Shown here: in pieces, positions 6,925-14,821 of the stretch
Layout of the letters: every line of letters starts with the position of its first letter
How positions within the stretch are numbered: position 1 is the first letter of the stretch
Assembly: GCA_023443925.1 (NCBI GenBank)
Contig: JAEZSL010000238.1
Location: forward strand, 1-22,174
Length of the DNA stretch: 22,174 bases
Reading direction: 5' to 3'
From: Bacillota bacterium
Lineage (GTDB): Bacteria; Bacillota_A; Clostridia; Lachnospirales; Lachnospiraceae
Notes under the pieces: model-generated
What the model was told of the DNA's origin: nothing
Seen by the model: the letters and a program-made list of their open reading frames with translations, nothing else
Databases searched by the model: none
Program-made: the position numbers and the translations under genes

Positions 6925-8610
6925 TCATTCCTCACTTTCTTCTATACTTTTCATCCATTGCGTTTTTAAGTCTTCCAAATCTATTTCATGCTCTTTGGCT
7001 GATACTGTAATAACCGTTTCTTCTGATCTTTTCCCAACGCTGCTGCTCCTATCCAAATAATCAGAAATGCTGCTTTTACCCGGGTAATAAAAGTAAATGG
7101 TAAACTCAAACTGTGTGTCTCTTGACAGGACCACGGGATCCCGGAACAAATCCGCTATAAACTCAGAGAAAGAGTCAACAAAGACTTCTACTTCCTTTCG
7201 GTCTGCTTTTAAGAACAGCTGCTTATCAATTACCATCAGATCTTTATTAAATAAATTCATTTCATAAGGCAAGATTGTTTTACCTTGTGAATTAACTACA
7301 ACTTCGTCCGAATCCTTATATTGTTCTAGATTGCCATCTATATAGTAATCTAATATTTCCTGTTCTAAGTTAAAGGAGGTCTGCTCCGGATTGTCCATAT
7401 TCGTGGTATAAAGACCATTCCAATTAATTGTAGATTCACCCGCAGAATACTGCATTATATAATTTCTCACCCGGTCCTTATCAGAATCATTCAGCTGATA
7501 GGGGTTATCGATGGTCTCAACCAGAATTGCCTCCGGATCAATCTCAATGCCGTAGTGTTGTTTTACCAGACTTGCCACATATACTTTGTCCGGAGCGTTA
7601 CGCAGCATATATCCGTCACTGTGCAGATAAGCACTGCGCAAAAGGGTTACTACTATGTATATAGCGACAGCTATTCCTAAGCATATCTTAATTTTAGCCG
7701 TTTTTGTCTTCCGGTAACTCTTTTTTATATGAGTAAAAAAGTCGTCCATTTCACCGGCAACCATGCTGTCCCGGTATTCCTGGCGCAGATTCGAATATTC
7801 TTTTTGCAGAATAAGAATCAATTTAATATGTTTAAAGTTATTATATCCGATCAGTTTCTTTAATTCTTTTGCAAATTCATCCTGTAAAGCAATTGCACGA
7901 AAAAGATCCGATGTCAGTAGACTTTTCGTTTCTTTTGTGTAGTTCTCCTTGCTGTCCGGTTCAAACAAACATAAGACTTTTTTCATATGCTCTTTTTGTT
8001 CCAGCTTTTTTGCGGCCTCAAAGCTTGATTCCGTTTGTTTGCCGATATTTCTAATATACTCCGGTATTTCACTATGCAGGTATTTTATAAGCTCCTGGGT
8101 GTGTTCTGGGTCCGCCGGTTCATTTTGAAAGATGCTTTTATACTTTTCGTAATCGGCTTGCCGTTCTGACTTTTTCTTGTAATCCGGTATCCCGCTTTTC
8201 GGGTCGTTGCCGCTGTCTGGTCCGAATACTTCGCCGCTATTTTTCTTTTTATCTGAATGAAATTCTTTATATAATTCTTTATATTGTTCCTGATGGGACG
8301 GACTTGTGCTTGTCTGTCCGGACTGCTTTGCCCTTGTTTGTTCATACTGCCATGCAATTGCCTGTTCGTTCTGCCTTGGGTCTGCCTGTTCAGACTGCCA
8401 CTGGCTTTCCTTCCAGTTTTGCTTTGGAGGCGCTGTTCTGCCTTTATTGGCTCTTTTTGCATAGGTTACAGCTGCTTGATAGGCATGTTGAATTTCCTGA
8501 AACTTCTGCGGGTTTTCTTCCGGGTGATTTTCTGCCAACTTTTTAGCGTAAGCTTTCTTAATGGCATCCAAATCCTCCGTTTTCTCGATCTCAAGTATGT
8601 CCCAAATCAT
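6925..8610 (-). CDS. Membrane-anchored J-domain protein (DjlB/DjlC-like) with HPE motif
   Basis: Residues 1-55 form a J-domain: helix I MIWDILEIEKTEDLDAIKKA, then YAKKLAENHPEENPQKFQEI. The catalytic HPD loop reads HPE (29-31), a variant also typical of short J-domains partnered with HscC. Residues 63-110 are a Gln/Ser-rich linker with roughly ten-residue repeats around QWQSEQ, RQNEQ and WQYEQ. Several charged helical segments follow. A single transmembrane helix lies at about 297-317 (IKICLGIAVAIYIVVTLL), and a 240-residue C-terminal domain without known motifs would be on the opposite side of the membrane. It should recruit the downstream HscC-like Hsp70 to the membrane and stimulate its ATPase. 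AAGGAG lies at normal distance before the ATG. Upstream is a leader repeat shared with the gene at 10224-10877. Confidence 0.8.
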   Translation of the reverse strand: MIWDILEIEKTEDLDAIKKAYAKKLAENHPEENPQKFQEIQHAYQAAVTYAKRANKGRTAPPKQNWKESQWQSEQADPRQNEQAIAWQYEQTRAKQSGQTSTSPSHQEQYKELYKEFHSDKKKNSGEVFGPDSGNDPKSGIPDYKKKSERQADYEKYKSIFQNEPADPEHTQELIKYLHSEIPEYIRNIGKQTESSFEAAKKLEQKEHMKKVLCLFEPDSKENYTKETKSLLTSDLFRAIALQDEFAKELKKLIGYNNFKHIKLILILQKEYSNLRQEYRDSMVAGEMDDFFTHIKKSYRKTKTAKIKICLGIAVAIYIVVTLLRSAYLHSDGYMLRNAPDKVYVASLVKQHYGIEIDPEAILVETIDNPYQLNDSDKDRVRNYIMQYSAGESTINWNGLYTTNMDNPEQTSFNLEQEILDYYIDGNLEQYKDSDEVVVNSQGKTILPYEMNLFNKDLMVIDKQLFLKADRKEVEVFVDSFSEFIADLFRDPVVLSRDTQFEFTIYFYYPGKSSISDYLDRSSSVGKRSEETVITVSAKEHEIDLEDLKTQWMKSIEESEE

Positions 8611-8640
8611 TTTTGTACTCCTTTATATAAATCTTAATAA

Positions 8641-8716
8641 CACGAATCCCCTTGTATATCGCAAGCTTACTTTTGATACTGCTTAAATAAAAGATTAAAT
8701 ATGCAACACATTTTTC
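8641..8716. repeat. Promoter/leader-associated repeat upstream of the J-domain gene (copy 1)
   Basis: This segment aligns with 10898-10970 upstream of the GyrI-like gene, at about 70 percent identity with one or two short gaps. Shared blocks are GCTTAC...GATACT-CTTAA, AAGATTAAA, and ATGCA-C-CATTTTT. Both copies lie 20-30 bases before a minus-strand start codon, so the repeat probably carries a shared promoter or regulator site. Confidence 0.5.
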
Positions 8717-8793
8717 AGTCTATTATTCTTTGTTTCATCGATATATCATAAATATACCAGATTACAGAAAAAATAATAGTCCTATTTTAATCA

Positions 8794-8848
8794 ATAAAAC
8801 TCCTGCAAGTTTGAATAGATTATATCGAAAAACTTGCAGGAGTTTTAT
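8794..8848 (-). terminator. Rho-independent terminator after the leuS fragment
   Basis: The arms 8830-8848 and 8794-8812 are perfect 19-base inverted repeats (core ACTCCTGCAAGTTT) with a 17-base loop. The minus-strand 3' arm runs into AGTTTTATTG. It lies 13 bases beyond the TAG stop at 8861 and serves the leuS fragment transcript. Confidence 0.85.
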
Positions 8849-8860
8849 TAATCTTATACT

Positions 8861-9730
8861 CTATTTTACTACAAGATTAATTATTTTTCCTTTTACATAT
8901 ATTTCTTTTATAATCGTCTTCCCTTCAATGGCCTTTCTAACCACTGGATCTTCTTTTGCCTTTGTAATGGCAGCAGTACCTTCTTCATTTACCATTAATT
9001 TAATGGTTGCTTTTAACTTACCATTAACCTGAACCCCGATCGTAACCGCATCCTCTTTAATTGCTTCTTCATCATAGACCGGCCAGTTCTCGAATGCAAT
9101 TGTATCTTTATGACCGAATAAGCTCCATATTTCTTCTGCAATATGGGGGCAGATGCATGAGAACATTTTGATAAATCCTTCTGCGTAAGCGATAGGACAT
9201 TTTCCGGCTTTATAAACACTGTTCACAAATATCATCATTTGACTGACTGCTGTGTTAAATCCTAACCTCTCGAAATCACATGTAACTTTTTTTACGGTTT
9301 GATGATATACCTTTGTAAGAGTATCATCCTTCTCATTTGTAAGATTTTCTTCCCTTGTGAAGAAAATCCATACCCGATTGATATATTTTCTTGCCCCTTC
9401 TACACCTTGCTGACTCCATGGCTTCGATACTTCTAACGGTCCCATAAACATCTCATAGAGTCTTAAGATATCAGCACCATAATCTCTTACGATATCACTA
9501 GGATTAACTGCATACTCCGGAAACCGTTTACCCATTTTAATACCATTGGCGCCAAGAATCATACCTTGATGAACTAATTTTTTAAATGGCTCCTTTACTG
9601 GTGACAAACCTTTATCATACAGATAGTGATTCCAGATTCTGGAATACATTAAATGCCCCACTACATGTTCCGGACCACCTATATACAAATCTACCGGCAT
9701 CCAATGTTTTAACAGTTCCTGATCAGCAAT
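8861..9730 (-). pseudogene. leuS: Leucyl-tRNA synthetase C-terminal fragment (5' two-thirds deleted)
   Basis: The 290-odd open codons match the last third of bacterial LeuRS: WMPVDLYIGGPEHVVGHLMY after the CP1 editing insert, the second catalytic signature region GANGIKMGKRFPEYAVNPSD, YGADILRLYEMFMGPLEVSK, the anticodon-binding helical bundle, and a C-terminal domain (VTIGVQVNGKLKATI). Full LeuRS is about 800 residues; the HIGH motif, most of the Rossmann fold and the editing domain are absent. The frame is already open at DQELLKHW before the first ATG (9700) and runs straight into the T-box terminator's T-run. This means the leader and the internal codons were joined by a deletion. No good ribosome binding site precedes ATG 9700; an in-frame ATT at 9730 follows AAAGGA. 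The fragment cannot activate leucine alone, so a full leuS must exist elsewhere. No internal stop suggests recent origin, or selection for a binding role. Confidence 0.8.
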
Positions 9731-9970
9731 AAAAAAAATCCTTTCATCTCGTAAAGAGACGAAAGGATTTACCTACCGCGGTACCACTCTAATTCAGGAA
9801 AAACCTGCGCTTTGATTCTATAACGGGAATTCCCGCCAAAGCCTACTAAAGTTCAGCCTCAGAGTTCCTAGACGAGTTCAAAGCTTCCCAGGTTATCTCA
9901 CACCTACCGATAACTCTCTGCTGCCGGAAACGACTTTTACTACTTCTAATCATAACTTTTTTATATTATG
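9731..9970 (-). promoter_or_regulatory. Leucine-specific T-box leader with terminator
   Basis: On the minus strand the T-box core AGAGTGGTACCGCGGTAGGT lies at 9790-9771. It is followed by a terminator hairpin (9770-9756 with 9750-9736, stem AAATCCTTTCGTCTC/GAGATGAAAGGATTT) and a run of eight T to 9731. Upstream, the stem I region shows AGAGAG, GGTGTGAG and GAACTC. The GAACTC occurrences (9879-9874 and 9867-9862) offer the Leu codon CTC as specifier, consistent with the leuS reading frame downstream. Uncharged tRNA-Leu would favour antitermination. The rest of the gene-free stretch to 10162 shows no other clear element. Confidence 0.9.
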
Positions 9971-10162
9971 TTTAATAGACTAACCTTTTTTTAGGAATAT
10001 TTCAAGAGATAATTGTAAAAAAATACATTTTCTAGATATTACGTGTTCACCAGTCGTACTAATAAAGCCCAAGAAGGCGCTTACCTACAGCTTATGGCAT
10101 AATAATTTTAGTCTTTTATACCAGGAAACATTTCTCCATGCCATTTTATTTTTGACCTAACT

Positions 10163-10230
10163 ATAGGTAAGCCTGTACTTATTTTATATCTACTTCATAG
10201 GTAAGCCTGTACTTTTTTTATATCTACTTC
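10163..10230. repeat. 34-bp tandem duplication spanning the stop codon of the GyrI-like gene
   Basis: Units 10163-10196 and 10197-10230 both read ATAGGTAAGCCTGTACTT...TATATCTACTTC, differing at one base (A versus T at the centre). The second unit contains the last codon and TAG stop of the minus-strand gene (10224 onwards), so the stop region has been copied into the 3' flank. Confidence 0.85.
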
Positions 10231-10877
10231 AACGGAATATAAAAGCACATTTCAGGTTCATCACTTAACTCTACTTTATATACTTCTATCATAAATAAAC
10301 AATAGGTTTTTTCATCCGTTTTAATATCAAAATACATATAATCCAGATTGACATCATATACCCGCTCCATATTCTGGGGCAGCCAGACTTCCTTAATATA
10401 TTCACCTGCGGTTTTCATACCGTCTCCCGGTCCATCTGCACCGCCCACAAGGTCATAGGCCGTATTAGCCCTGAATGTAATACACGCGAATTTATTCAGT
10501 CCGGTGTCAAAACCAAACATGCCATTTGGCAGGTTGTCCAATGAGTCTACCTGACAGCCAAAAATATAATCACCCTTGGGATTGGTCATGTTACCCGATA
10601 TACCAATTTCCGTATAAGGAGCATGCCGGTCCAGCATAATGGCCTTAAACTCATTATGATATTTATCTATATTTTGAAAATTCGGATTGTTTTCACTCGT
10701 TATCCCGGCTATTTTCAAGGTATCCGGTAACTCCACCATATCCATATGAAACTCAATATCTTTATAAACCTGATATTGTTTGCTGCCCGTTAATTTTTCT
10801 GCCAAACTAACTATTTCCGGCTTTTCATTGGGGCTGTAACTTTCTTTGGTCTCACTTGTCTTTTTTACTGTACTCAT
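10224..10877 (-). CDS. Stand-alone GyrI-like (AraC effector-binding) domain protein
   Basis: The 217-residue cytoplasmic protein has the layout of GyrI/SOUL-like small-molecule-binding proteins: an extended N-terminus, VYKDIEFHMDMVELPDTLKI, a central NPKGDYIFGCQVDSLDNLPN-type segment, and a C-terminal WLPQNMERVYDVNLDYMYFD plus EMCFYIPLK ending. The last matches the usual 'E.Y.P..' and 'I.IPIK' ends of the effector-binding fold. It has no DNA-binding domain, so it may act as a xenobiotic-binding protein or enzyme of the GyrI-like class. The internal ATG at 10877 (MSTVKKTSE) is preferred over 10895 because AAAGGATGG precedes it at proper distance. Its leader shares a repeat with the J-domain gene. 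It lies downstream of an AraC regulator whose C-terminal domains are of the same fold. Confidence 0.65.
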   Translation of the reverse strand: MSTVKKTSETKESYSPNEKPEIVSLAEKLTGSKQYQVYKDIEFHMDMVELPDTLKIAGITSENNPNFQNIDKYHNEFKAIMLDRHAPYTEIGISGNMTNPKGDYIFGCQVDSLDNLPNGMFGFDTGLNKFACITFRANTAYDLVGGADGPGDGMKTAGEYIKEVWLPQNMERVYDVNLDYMYFDIKTDEKTYCLFMIEVYKVELSDEPEMCFYIPLK

Positions 10878-10897
10878 ATAAACCATCCTTTCCATGC

Positions 10898-10970
10898 AAA
10901 CACTCTTGCATATTGCATGCCTGCTTACGATACTTCTTAAGAAGAAAGATTAAAATGCAGCGCATTTTTT
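10898..10970. repeat. Promoter/leader-associated repeat upstream of the GyrI-like gene (copy 2)
   Basis: This is the counterpart of 8641-8716. It includes a perfect short hairpin, AAAATGC-AGC-GCATTTT, near its distal end, and GATACTTCTTAAGAAG, itself palindromic around CTTCTTAAGAAG. Its position just before the start codon in both cases argues for a regulatory role. The rest of the spacer to 11158 shows only a loose ATGTGTGAA/TTCACACAT pair (11031-11039 with 11072-11080). Confidence 0.5.
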
Positions 10971-11158
10971 AATCAAACACCTCATGCATAGCAACATAAG
11001 ACATTGTATTTTAACTTTTCTGTTAATAAGATGTGTGAACTATTCTTTATTTTAAGCTTAACTTATTTTTATTCACACATACTTGCAAGGAACGATGAAT
11101 ACCGCGGATTCCTATCGACTTCCTTTATTCCATAATAACAGGAAAAGGAATTACTGTA

Positions 11159-12427
11159 TTATAAAATCCTGCCATCTTTTATTCTTACCTGGGTTTTAAC
11201 TGTGATTTCCTTTTGATTCGTTCCGTGGGAAACATCATAGATTGAAAATGGCTTGCTTATTATTTCAAAGCCCTTCTCCTGCAGCCAAAGCAATAAGACC
11301 TCTTCATATTCATCTGCGCTGCCTAAACACGAACCCTCTAAAACAGCATATAAACCACTTGGTACCGTAAGCAGCTCCATACTGCCGTCATCCGGTATAT
11401 AGATGGGATTTTTAAGAGCCATTCCGCAGGTATAGGATTCATACCGTTTCGAAGTATAATATTCCTTTTGTGTATGAATAAGGTAGGCATGATTTGCAAC
11501 TATATAATTTAAAACTGTATTCGTTGCTGATTTCTCCGCATTTCTCCCTTTTTTTGAAGACACTACAAATAACCTGTCATCAAAGTTCCCGATATTGATT
11601 TTGTGGAAATTCTCTCTTGGCTTTACGGGAAGCTGCAGAATCAATTTTTTGATCTTTTCATCCCGGAATATATACTCTTCAAAATAAGAGGTATTATCAA
11701 CTTCAAACATGCTGGCTTTGAGCCAATGACCGTATAAAAAGTTCCAGGCTTCACTGATATCCGGTTCCTTATAATTTACAGACATAGATGCAAAATTGCC
11801 ATCATATTTAGCCGTAACAGCATATTCCGTTAACTGGGATTTATTCAAAATACTGATATATTCTTTACTGTACTCGATATACAGTTCATAGCAGAATTTA
11901 TTACCGCGCTGTTGACCATTTCTACCGATTAACATACCGGAATATGTTGTGAAAGCAGAGAACAGCCGGTTAAGTGCCCAATTCTCTATACCTGTAAGCC
12001 GAGAATGATAGAATTTAATACAGATCATTTTGGGAATTGTTTTATATTCAACGCCAATTTGTCTTATTTTATCTTCTTCACATAAGGGAAAATAATAATA
12101 TGTATTTTTATTGTTCCGGTATTCTGTCGGAGTCATATTGATGGAGGCCTTAATGCTTTTACAAAGAGCTTGTTGAGAGCTATACCCGCACAAATATGCA
12201 ATATCCGCAAGCCCCATAGAAGAATGTTTTAACAGGCTCAGGGCTTTTGACATTCTCCTTTTACGTATGTATTCATTAACGGAATGGCCGGTGTAAGAAT
12301 AGAAATCACGATATAGTTGTCGCGGTGAAACAAAGCATTCAGAAGAAAGCTGCTCTATTTTAATCTTTTCTGAAATGCTTTGTTCAATCTTATTTATTGC
12401 TTTTTTAATATATGTTTTTGATTCCAT
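11159..12427 (-). CDS. AraC-family regulator with C-terminal GyrI-like effector-binding domains
   Basis: Residues 1-105 are an AraC DNA-binding domain at the N-terminus: two helix-turn-helix units, KIEQLSSECFVSPRQLYRDF and LADIAYLCGYSSQQALCKSI, followed by the family signature MTPTEYR. This is the Rob/SoxS-like order with the sensor downstream. Residues from about 118 to 422 appear to hold two effector-binding (GyrI-like) modules. The first covers about 118-250 (IGVEYKTIPKMICIKFYHSR...). The second ends in GLYAVLEGSC...WLQEKGFEIISKPFSIYD, the usual end of such domains. Such proteins sense bulky or cationic compounds. Start ATG 12427 has only a weak GGTGG upstream. The likely target is the stand-alone GyrI-like gene downstream on the same strand (260-base gap), or the gene itself. 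Confidence 0.8.
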   Translation of the reverse strand: MESKTYIKKAINKIEQSISEKIKIEQLSSECFVSPRQLYRDFYSYTGHSVNEYIRKRRMSKALSLLKHSSMGLADIAYLCGYSSQQALCKSIKASINMTPTEYRNNKNTYYYFPLCEEDKIRQIGVEYKTIPKMICIKFYHSRLTGIENWALNRLFSAFTTYSGMLIGRNGQQRGNKFCYELYIEYSKEYISILNKSQLTEYAVTAKYDGNFASMSVNYKEPDISEAWNFLYGHWLKASMFEVDNTSYFEEYIFRDEKIKKLILQLPVKPRENFHKINIGNFDDRLFVVSSKKGRNAEKSATNTVLNYIVANHAYLIHTQKEYYTSKRYESYTCGMALKNPIYIPDDGSMELLTVPSGLYAVLEGSCLGSADEYEEVLLLWLQEKGFEIISKPFSIYDVSHGTNQKEITVKTQVRIKDGRIL

Positions 12428-12510
12428 TGCACCACCGACATTTGGCTATTTTAGTTTTTATCTATTATAGCATATCAAATAATGTAAGTCGACAGTTGAC
12501 GTATTGGGAT

Positions 12511-13059
12511 TTAACTTTTTTTGTACCTGTTATTCCATTCTTTTTTCAAAATAGCATATTGGTATGTATTTTCATAGTGGGGAGTACCATCCGGGTTATT
12601 AATAAAGGATATAAATTCAACAAATAAACCTTCTCTCCTCATTCCTAAACGCTCACATAGTTTTTGGGATGAGATATTATTATCCTCTGTATAGGCATAA
12701 ATTCTTCTTGCATCATTTTCAAAAAGATAGCTTAAAAATGCCTCAGCGGCTTCTGTTGCATATCCTTTGCCGCCATAACGCAGATTGAAATTCCACCCCA
12801 CACTATATGTATCTGTAGATTCTTTCAATGCGAATACTTCTCCGATATTAAAATCTGAGCCAGACAAACAAACGGCATAACTATTACCATGCGTATTCCC
12901 GTTTTGTTTTTCATTTACTTTTTTAACAGCTTCTTCAAAGGAATTTACTTTTTCACTATGGAAACAATTTACCGGTGGTGCAGCAAGATATTCATATACT
13001 CCTGCTGCATCCTTTTCTACAAAATCACGGATAATAAGTCTTTTGGTTTCAATCAACAT
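12511..13059 (-). CDS. GNAT family N-acetyltransferase (RimJ/RimL-like)
   Basis: MLIETKRLIIRDFVEKDAAG is the typical N-terminus of the RimJ/RimL (Acetyltransf_3) group. The acetyl-CoA-binding motif A reads RYGGKGYATEAAEAFLSYLF (compare Q/R-x-x-G-x-G/A), and the motif B region is ARRIYAYTEDNNISSQKLCE with RLGMRREGLF. The length (182 residues) is normal. These cytosolic enzymes transfer acetyl groups to protein N-termini or small amines; the substrate is unknown. AGGAGG lies 7-8 bases before the ATG. It is transcribed alone, ahead of the AraC regulator with an 83-base gap. The upstream spacer to 13263 contains nothing recognised. Confidence 0.85.
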   Translation of the reverse strand: MLIETKRLIIRDFVEKDAAGVYEYLAAPPVNCFHSEKVNSFEEAVKKVNEKQNGNTHGNSYAVCLSGSDFNIGEVFALKESTDTYSVGWNFNLRYGGKGYATEAAEAFLSYLFENDARRIYAYTEDNNISSQKLCERLGMRREGLFVEFISFINNPDGTPHYENTYQYAILKKEWNNRYKKS

Positions 13060-13263
13060 TTCTTTTTCCTCCTCAAATTATTAATTTTTTTACAATCAGC
13101 ACAAAGATAAAACTTATCAATTCAGCATTATTCCGTATGGTAAGCCGCTGTTAATCAAACTACAGAGAAGCAGCCCGCCCACAACATCAAATCAAATGCT
13201 GTAAACATATAGTAAAAACTTAATCCTATGTCTTTTTGCTCTTAATTACTTTAACCTGTAATA

Positions 13264-13305
13264 TAAAAAAGTGGGACAAGATCTTTTACGGATCTTATCC
13301 CACTT
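13264..13305 (-). terminator. Rho-independent terminator for the nitroreductase
   Basis: On the minus strand, 13305-13291 (AAGTGGGATAAGATC) pairs with 13283-13269 (GATCTTGTCCCACTT) with one G-U pair and a 7-base loop, followed directly by TTTTTTAT. The plus strand would carry a C-A mismatch and no T-run, so the direction is minus. It lies 114 bases beyond the nitroreductase stop. Confidence 0.85.
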
Positions 13306-13418
13306 AAATAATCATTATGATTACAAGTCCTCTGACAAGTGAGTTTATTTTATCATCTTTAAGCAAATAAATCAACTAAAAACTCAGTTTGCTAATCTTC
13401 AGGTAAACATCTTTTAAC

Positions 13419-14225
13419 TCATATTCCTCGATTATTTTCCGGAAGAAATCCTGACTTTGCCAACGTTCTTTCTACCTCATCATAAGAATTAACTGCTTTA
13501 TTTTTTTGACCATTATCTTCACCGATTTTTGAATAACCACACCATACTTCATAGAAATAGTCGAGATAATGGTTATACCCCTTCTCTCTCCAGCCGTCAA
13601 TTAGTGATAGAAAGTGCTTTTCAGGATTATCATATTCGGCTACAATATTCTTTAAATCTTCTTCAATTAATTTCTGATATTTTGATGTATGGATAATTCC
13701 TGACCCGTTTAAGCGTCCCTTGTTACTGGTCTTTTTATAGCTCTTATCTTCATATCCAAGGAGTAAAGCGATTAACGGGAAACAATATTCTTCCGGTAAA
13801 TTTAAAAGCTTGTAAATTTTGTCTATATTACCTCTATGAATGCAATTACTAAAGAAAGAATCAATACCCAGTGATTTTGCTGCGATTACGGCCGTTTGAG
13901 CAGCAAGGATGGTATCTGTGCTGCCTGTCATAAAATCAACCACAGAAATCTCCTTCTTATATTCATAACCTAAATACCGGGCCGTATCCATCATCCGGTT
14001 TAGATCTACGCAGAAAACCAACATTTTATCACCTACATACCCGATCTCTTTCATTACTGCTTTATCATCTATAACAATAATGGAATAGGCTTGTCTTGCA
14101 GATGCGGAAGCTGCATTTACGCAGGAATTTAGTATTAGCGACATATGCTCCTTCGTTATAGGCTCATCGGTAAATTTTCTTACGGTTTTAAGGCGTTCAA
14201 TCATTCTTATTGTTTCATTCATCAT
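13419..14225 (-). CDS. Nitroreductase family protein (FMN-dependent oxidoreductase)
   Basis: The N-terminus MNETIRMIERLKTVRKFTDE carries the R-(S/T)-x-R-x-(F/Y) FMN-phosphate-binding signature (here KTVRKF). Residues around AASASARQAYSIIVIDDKAV match the N-P/S-x-x-Q-x-Y-x-x-x-V segment, and STDTILAAQTAVIAAKSLGI is the central helix with the AAQ...A..LGI pattern. LPEEYCFPLIALLLGYEDKS matches the family's P...I..GYP strand, and GRLNGSGIIHTSKYQKL is an NfsA-like extension. The product is a cytoplasmic flavoenzyme reducing quinones, nitro compounds or flavin. The ATG at 14225 is chosen over 14237 because GGAGG lies five bases upstream. A palindrome matching that in the marR promoter lies just upstream of its -35 box, so it is probably repressed by the adjacent MarR protein, with electrophiles or quinones as likely inducers. 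Confidence 0.8.
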   Translation of the reverse strand: MMNETIRMIERLKTVRKFTDEPITKEHMSLILNSCVNAASASARQAYSIIVIDDKAVMKEIGYVGDKMLVFCVDLNRMMDTARYLGYEYKKEISVVDFMTGSTDTILAAQTAVIAAKSLGIDSFFSNCIHRGNIDKIYKLLNLPEEYCFPLIALLLGYEDKSYKKTSNKGRLNGSGIIHTSKYQKLIEEDLKNIVAEYDNPEKHFLSLIDGWREKGYNHYLDYFYEVWCGYSKIGEDNGQKNKAVNSYDEVERTLAKSGFLPENNRGI

Positions 14226-14280
14226 AATTTCCTCCAATTTTAGATTTTGATAAAAATTAATTGTTACTATATATTAAACT

Positions 14281-14309
14281 CATATACTAAATTCATGTAT
14301 TAAGTTCAA
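14281..14309 (-). promoter_or_regulatory. Promoter of the nitroreductase gene
   Basis: On the minus strand, TTGAAC (14309-14304) and TATATG (14286-14281) are 17 bases apart, 56 bases upstream of the start codon. The palindromic operator at 14311-14330 begins two bases upstream of the -35 box. Confidence 0.5.
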
Positions 14310-14310
14310 A

Positions 14311-14330
14311 ATAGTTCGGTGCCGTACTAT
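14311..14330. promoter_or_regulatory. Probable MarR operator upstream of the nitroreductase
   Basis: ATAGTTCGGTGCCGTACTAT is an imperfect palindrome of pattern ATAGTnCG-n4-CGnACTAT. It matches the site in the marR promoter at 14825-14844, with identical outer arms. Its place next to the -35 box suits repression. Confidence 0.7.
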
Positions 14331-14348
14331 ATGATTAAAAAAATAGTA

Positions 14349-14777
14349 TCAGGTAAAATTATGTATTACCCGATCTAACAGTGTCAATAAAGTTTCTGCT
14401 TCCGTTTCGGTAAAGCCTTGAAAAAATTCCTGTATTACACGATCTGATATCTCTCTAAAATCCTTCTTTATACCCATCCCAAATTCCGTTAGTACAATAT
14501 AGCTGATTCGCTTATCTGTTGAATCTGCTTCTTTGGTCACATATCCATATGCCAATAATTTGTCGACCAGTTGTGTAACGGTAGACTTTGAACGGTTAAT
14601 TCCTTCGCTTATCTCTTTCATTGTTAATCTTCCATTGTTGTTATAAAGTATATCAAGTATATTGCCATGGGATATAACCAGCCCCTCTATACCACGGTCT
14701 TTCAGTTCATTCTCAATGTAGTTGGTGTATTCGTTTCTAATTTGGGAAATCATCGAGATTGCCAAATATTTATTCAT
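14349..14777 (-). CDS. MarR-family transcriptional regulator
   Basis: The 142-residue protein has the winged-helix MarR fold. LVISHGNILDILYNNNGRLT leads into MKEISEGINRSKSTVTQLVD (recognition helix), then KLLAYGYVTKEADSTDKR with the wing signature D-x-R (DSTDKRISYIVLT). A C-terminal dimerisation helix (FFQGFTETEAETLLTLLDRV) follows. No redox cysteine is visible, so it would sense ligand rather than thiol oxidation. Its own promoter has a near-perfect palindrome in the spacer, which implies autorepression. A second copy controls the nitroreductase 120 bases downstream. An AGAGAGGA site lies before the ATG. Confidence 0.88.
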   Translation of the reverse strand: MNKYLAISMISQIRNEYTNYIENELKDRGIEGLVISHGNILDILYNNNGRLTMKEISEGINRSKSTVTQLVDKLLAYGYVTKEADSTDKRISYIVLTEFGMGIKKDFREISDRVIQEFFQGFTETEAETLLTLLDRVIHNFT

Positions 14778-14821
14778 AGAAAATTCCTCTCTCCGGGTTA
14801 GGTTTGATTGGTATTATGACA

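Noticed and set aside
8085..8637. Long open frames on both strands over the Gln-rich linker of the J-domain gene
   Set aside because: They overlap a gene with a clear J-domain, have odd Cys/Leu- or Lys/Gln-rich composition from the repeated codons, and lack ribosome binding sites.
11100..11158. Possible terminator of the AraC gene around TTCCTTT...AAAGGAA
   Set aside because: The stem is short and bulged, with no T-run on the minus strand.
12412..13110. Plus-strand frames antisense to the GNAT gene
   Set aside because: Phe/Ile-rich shadows of a well-supported acetyltransferase, without translation signals.
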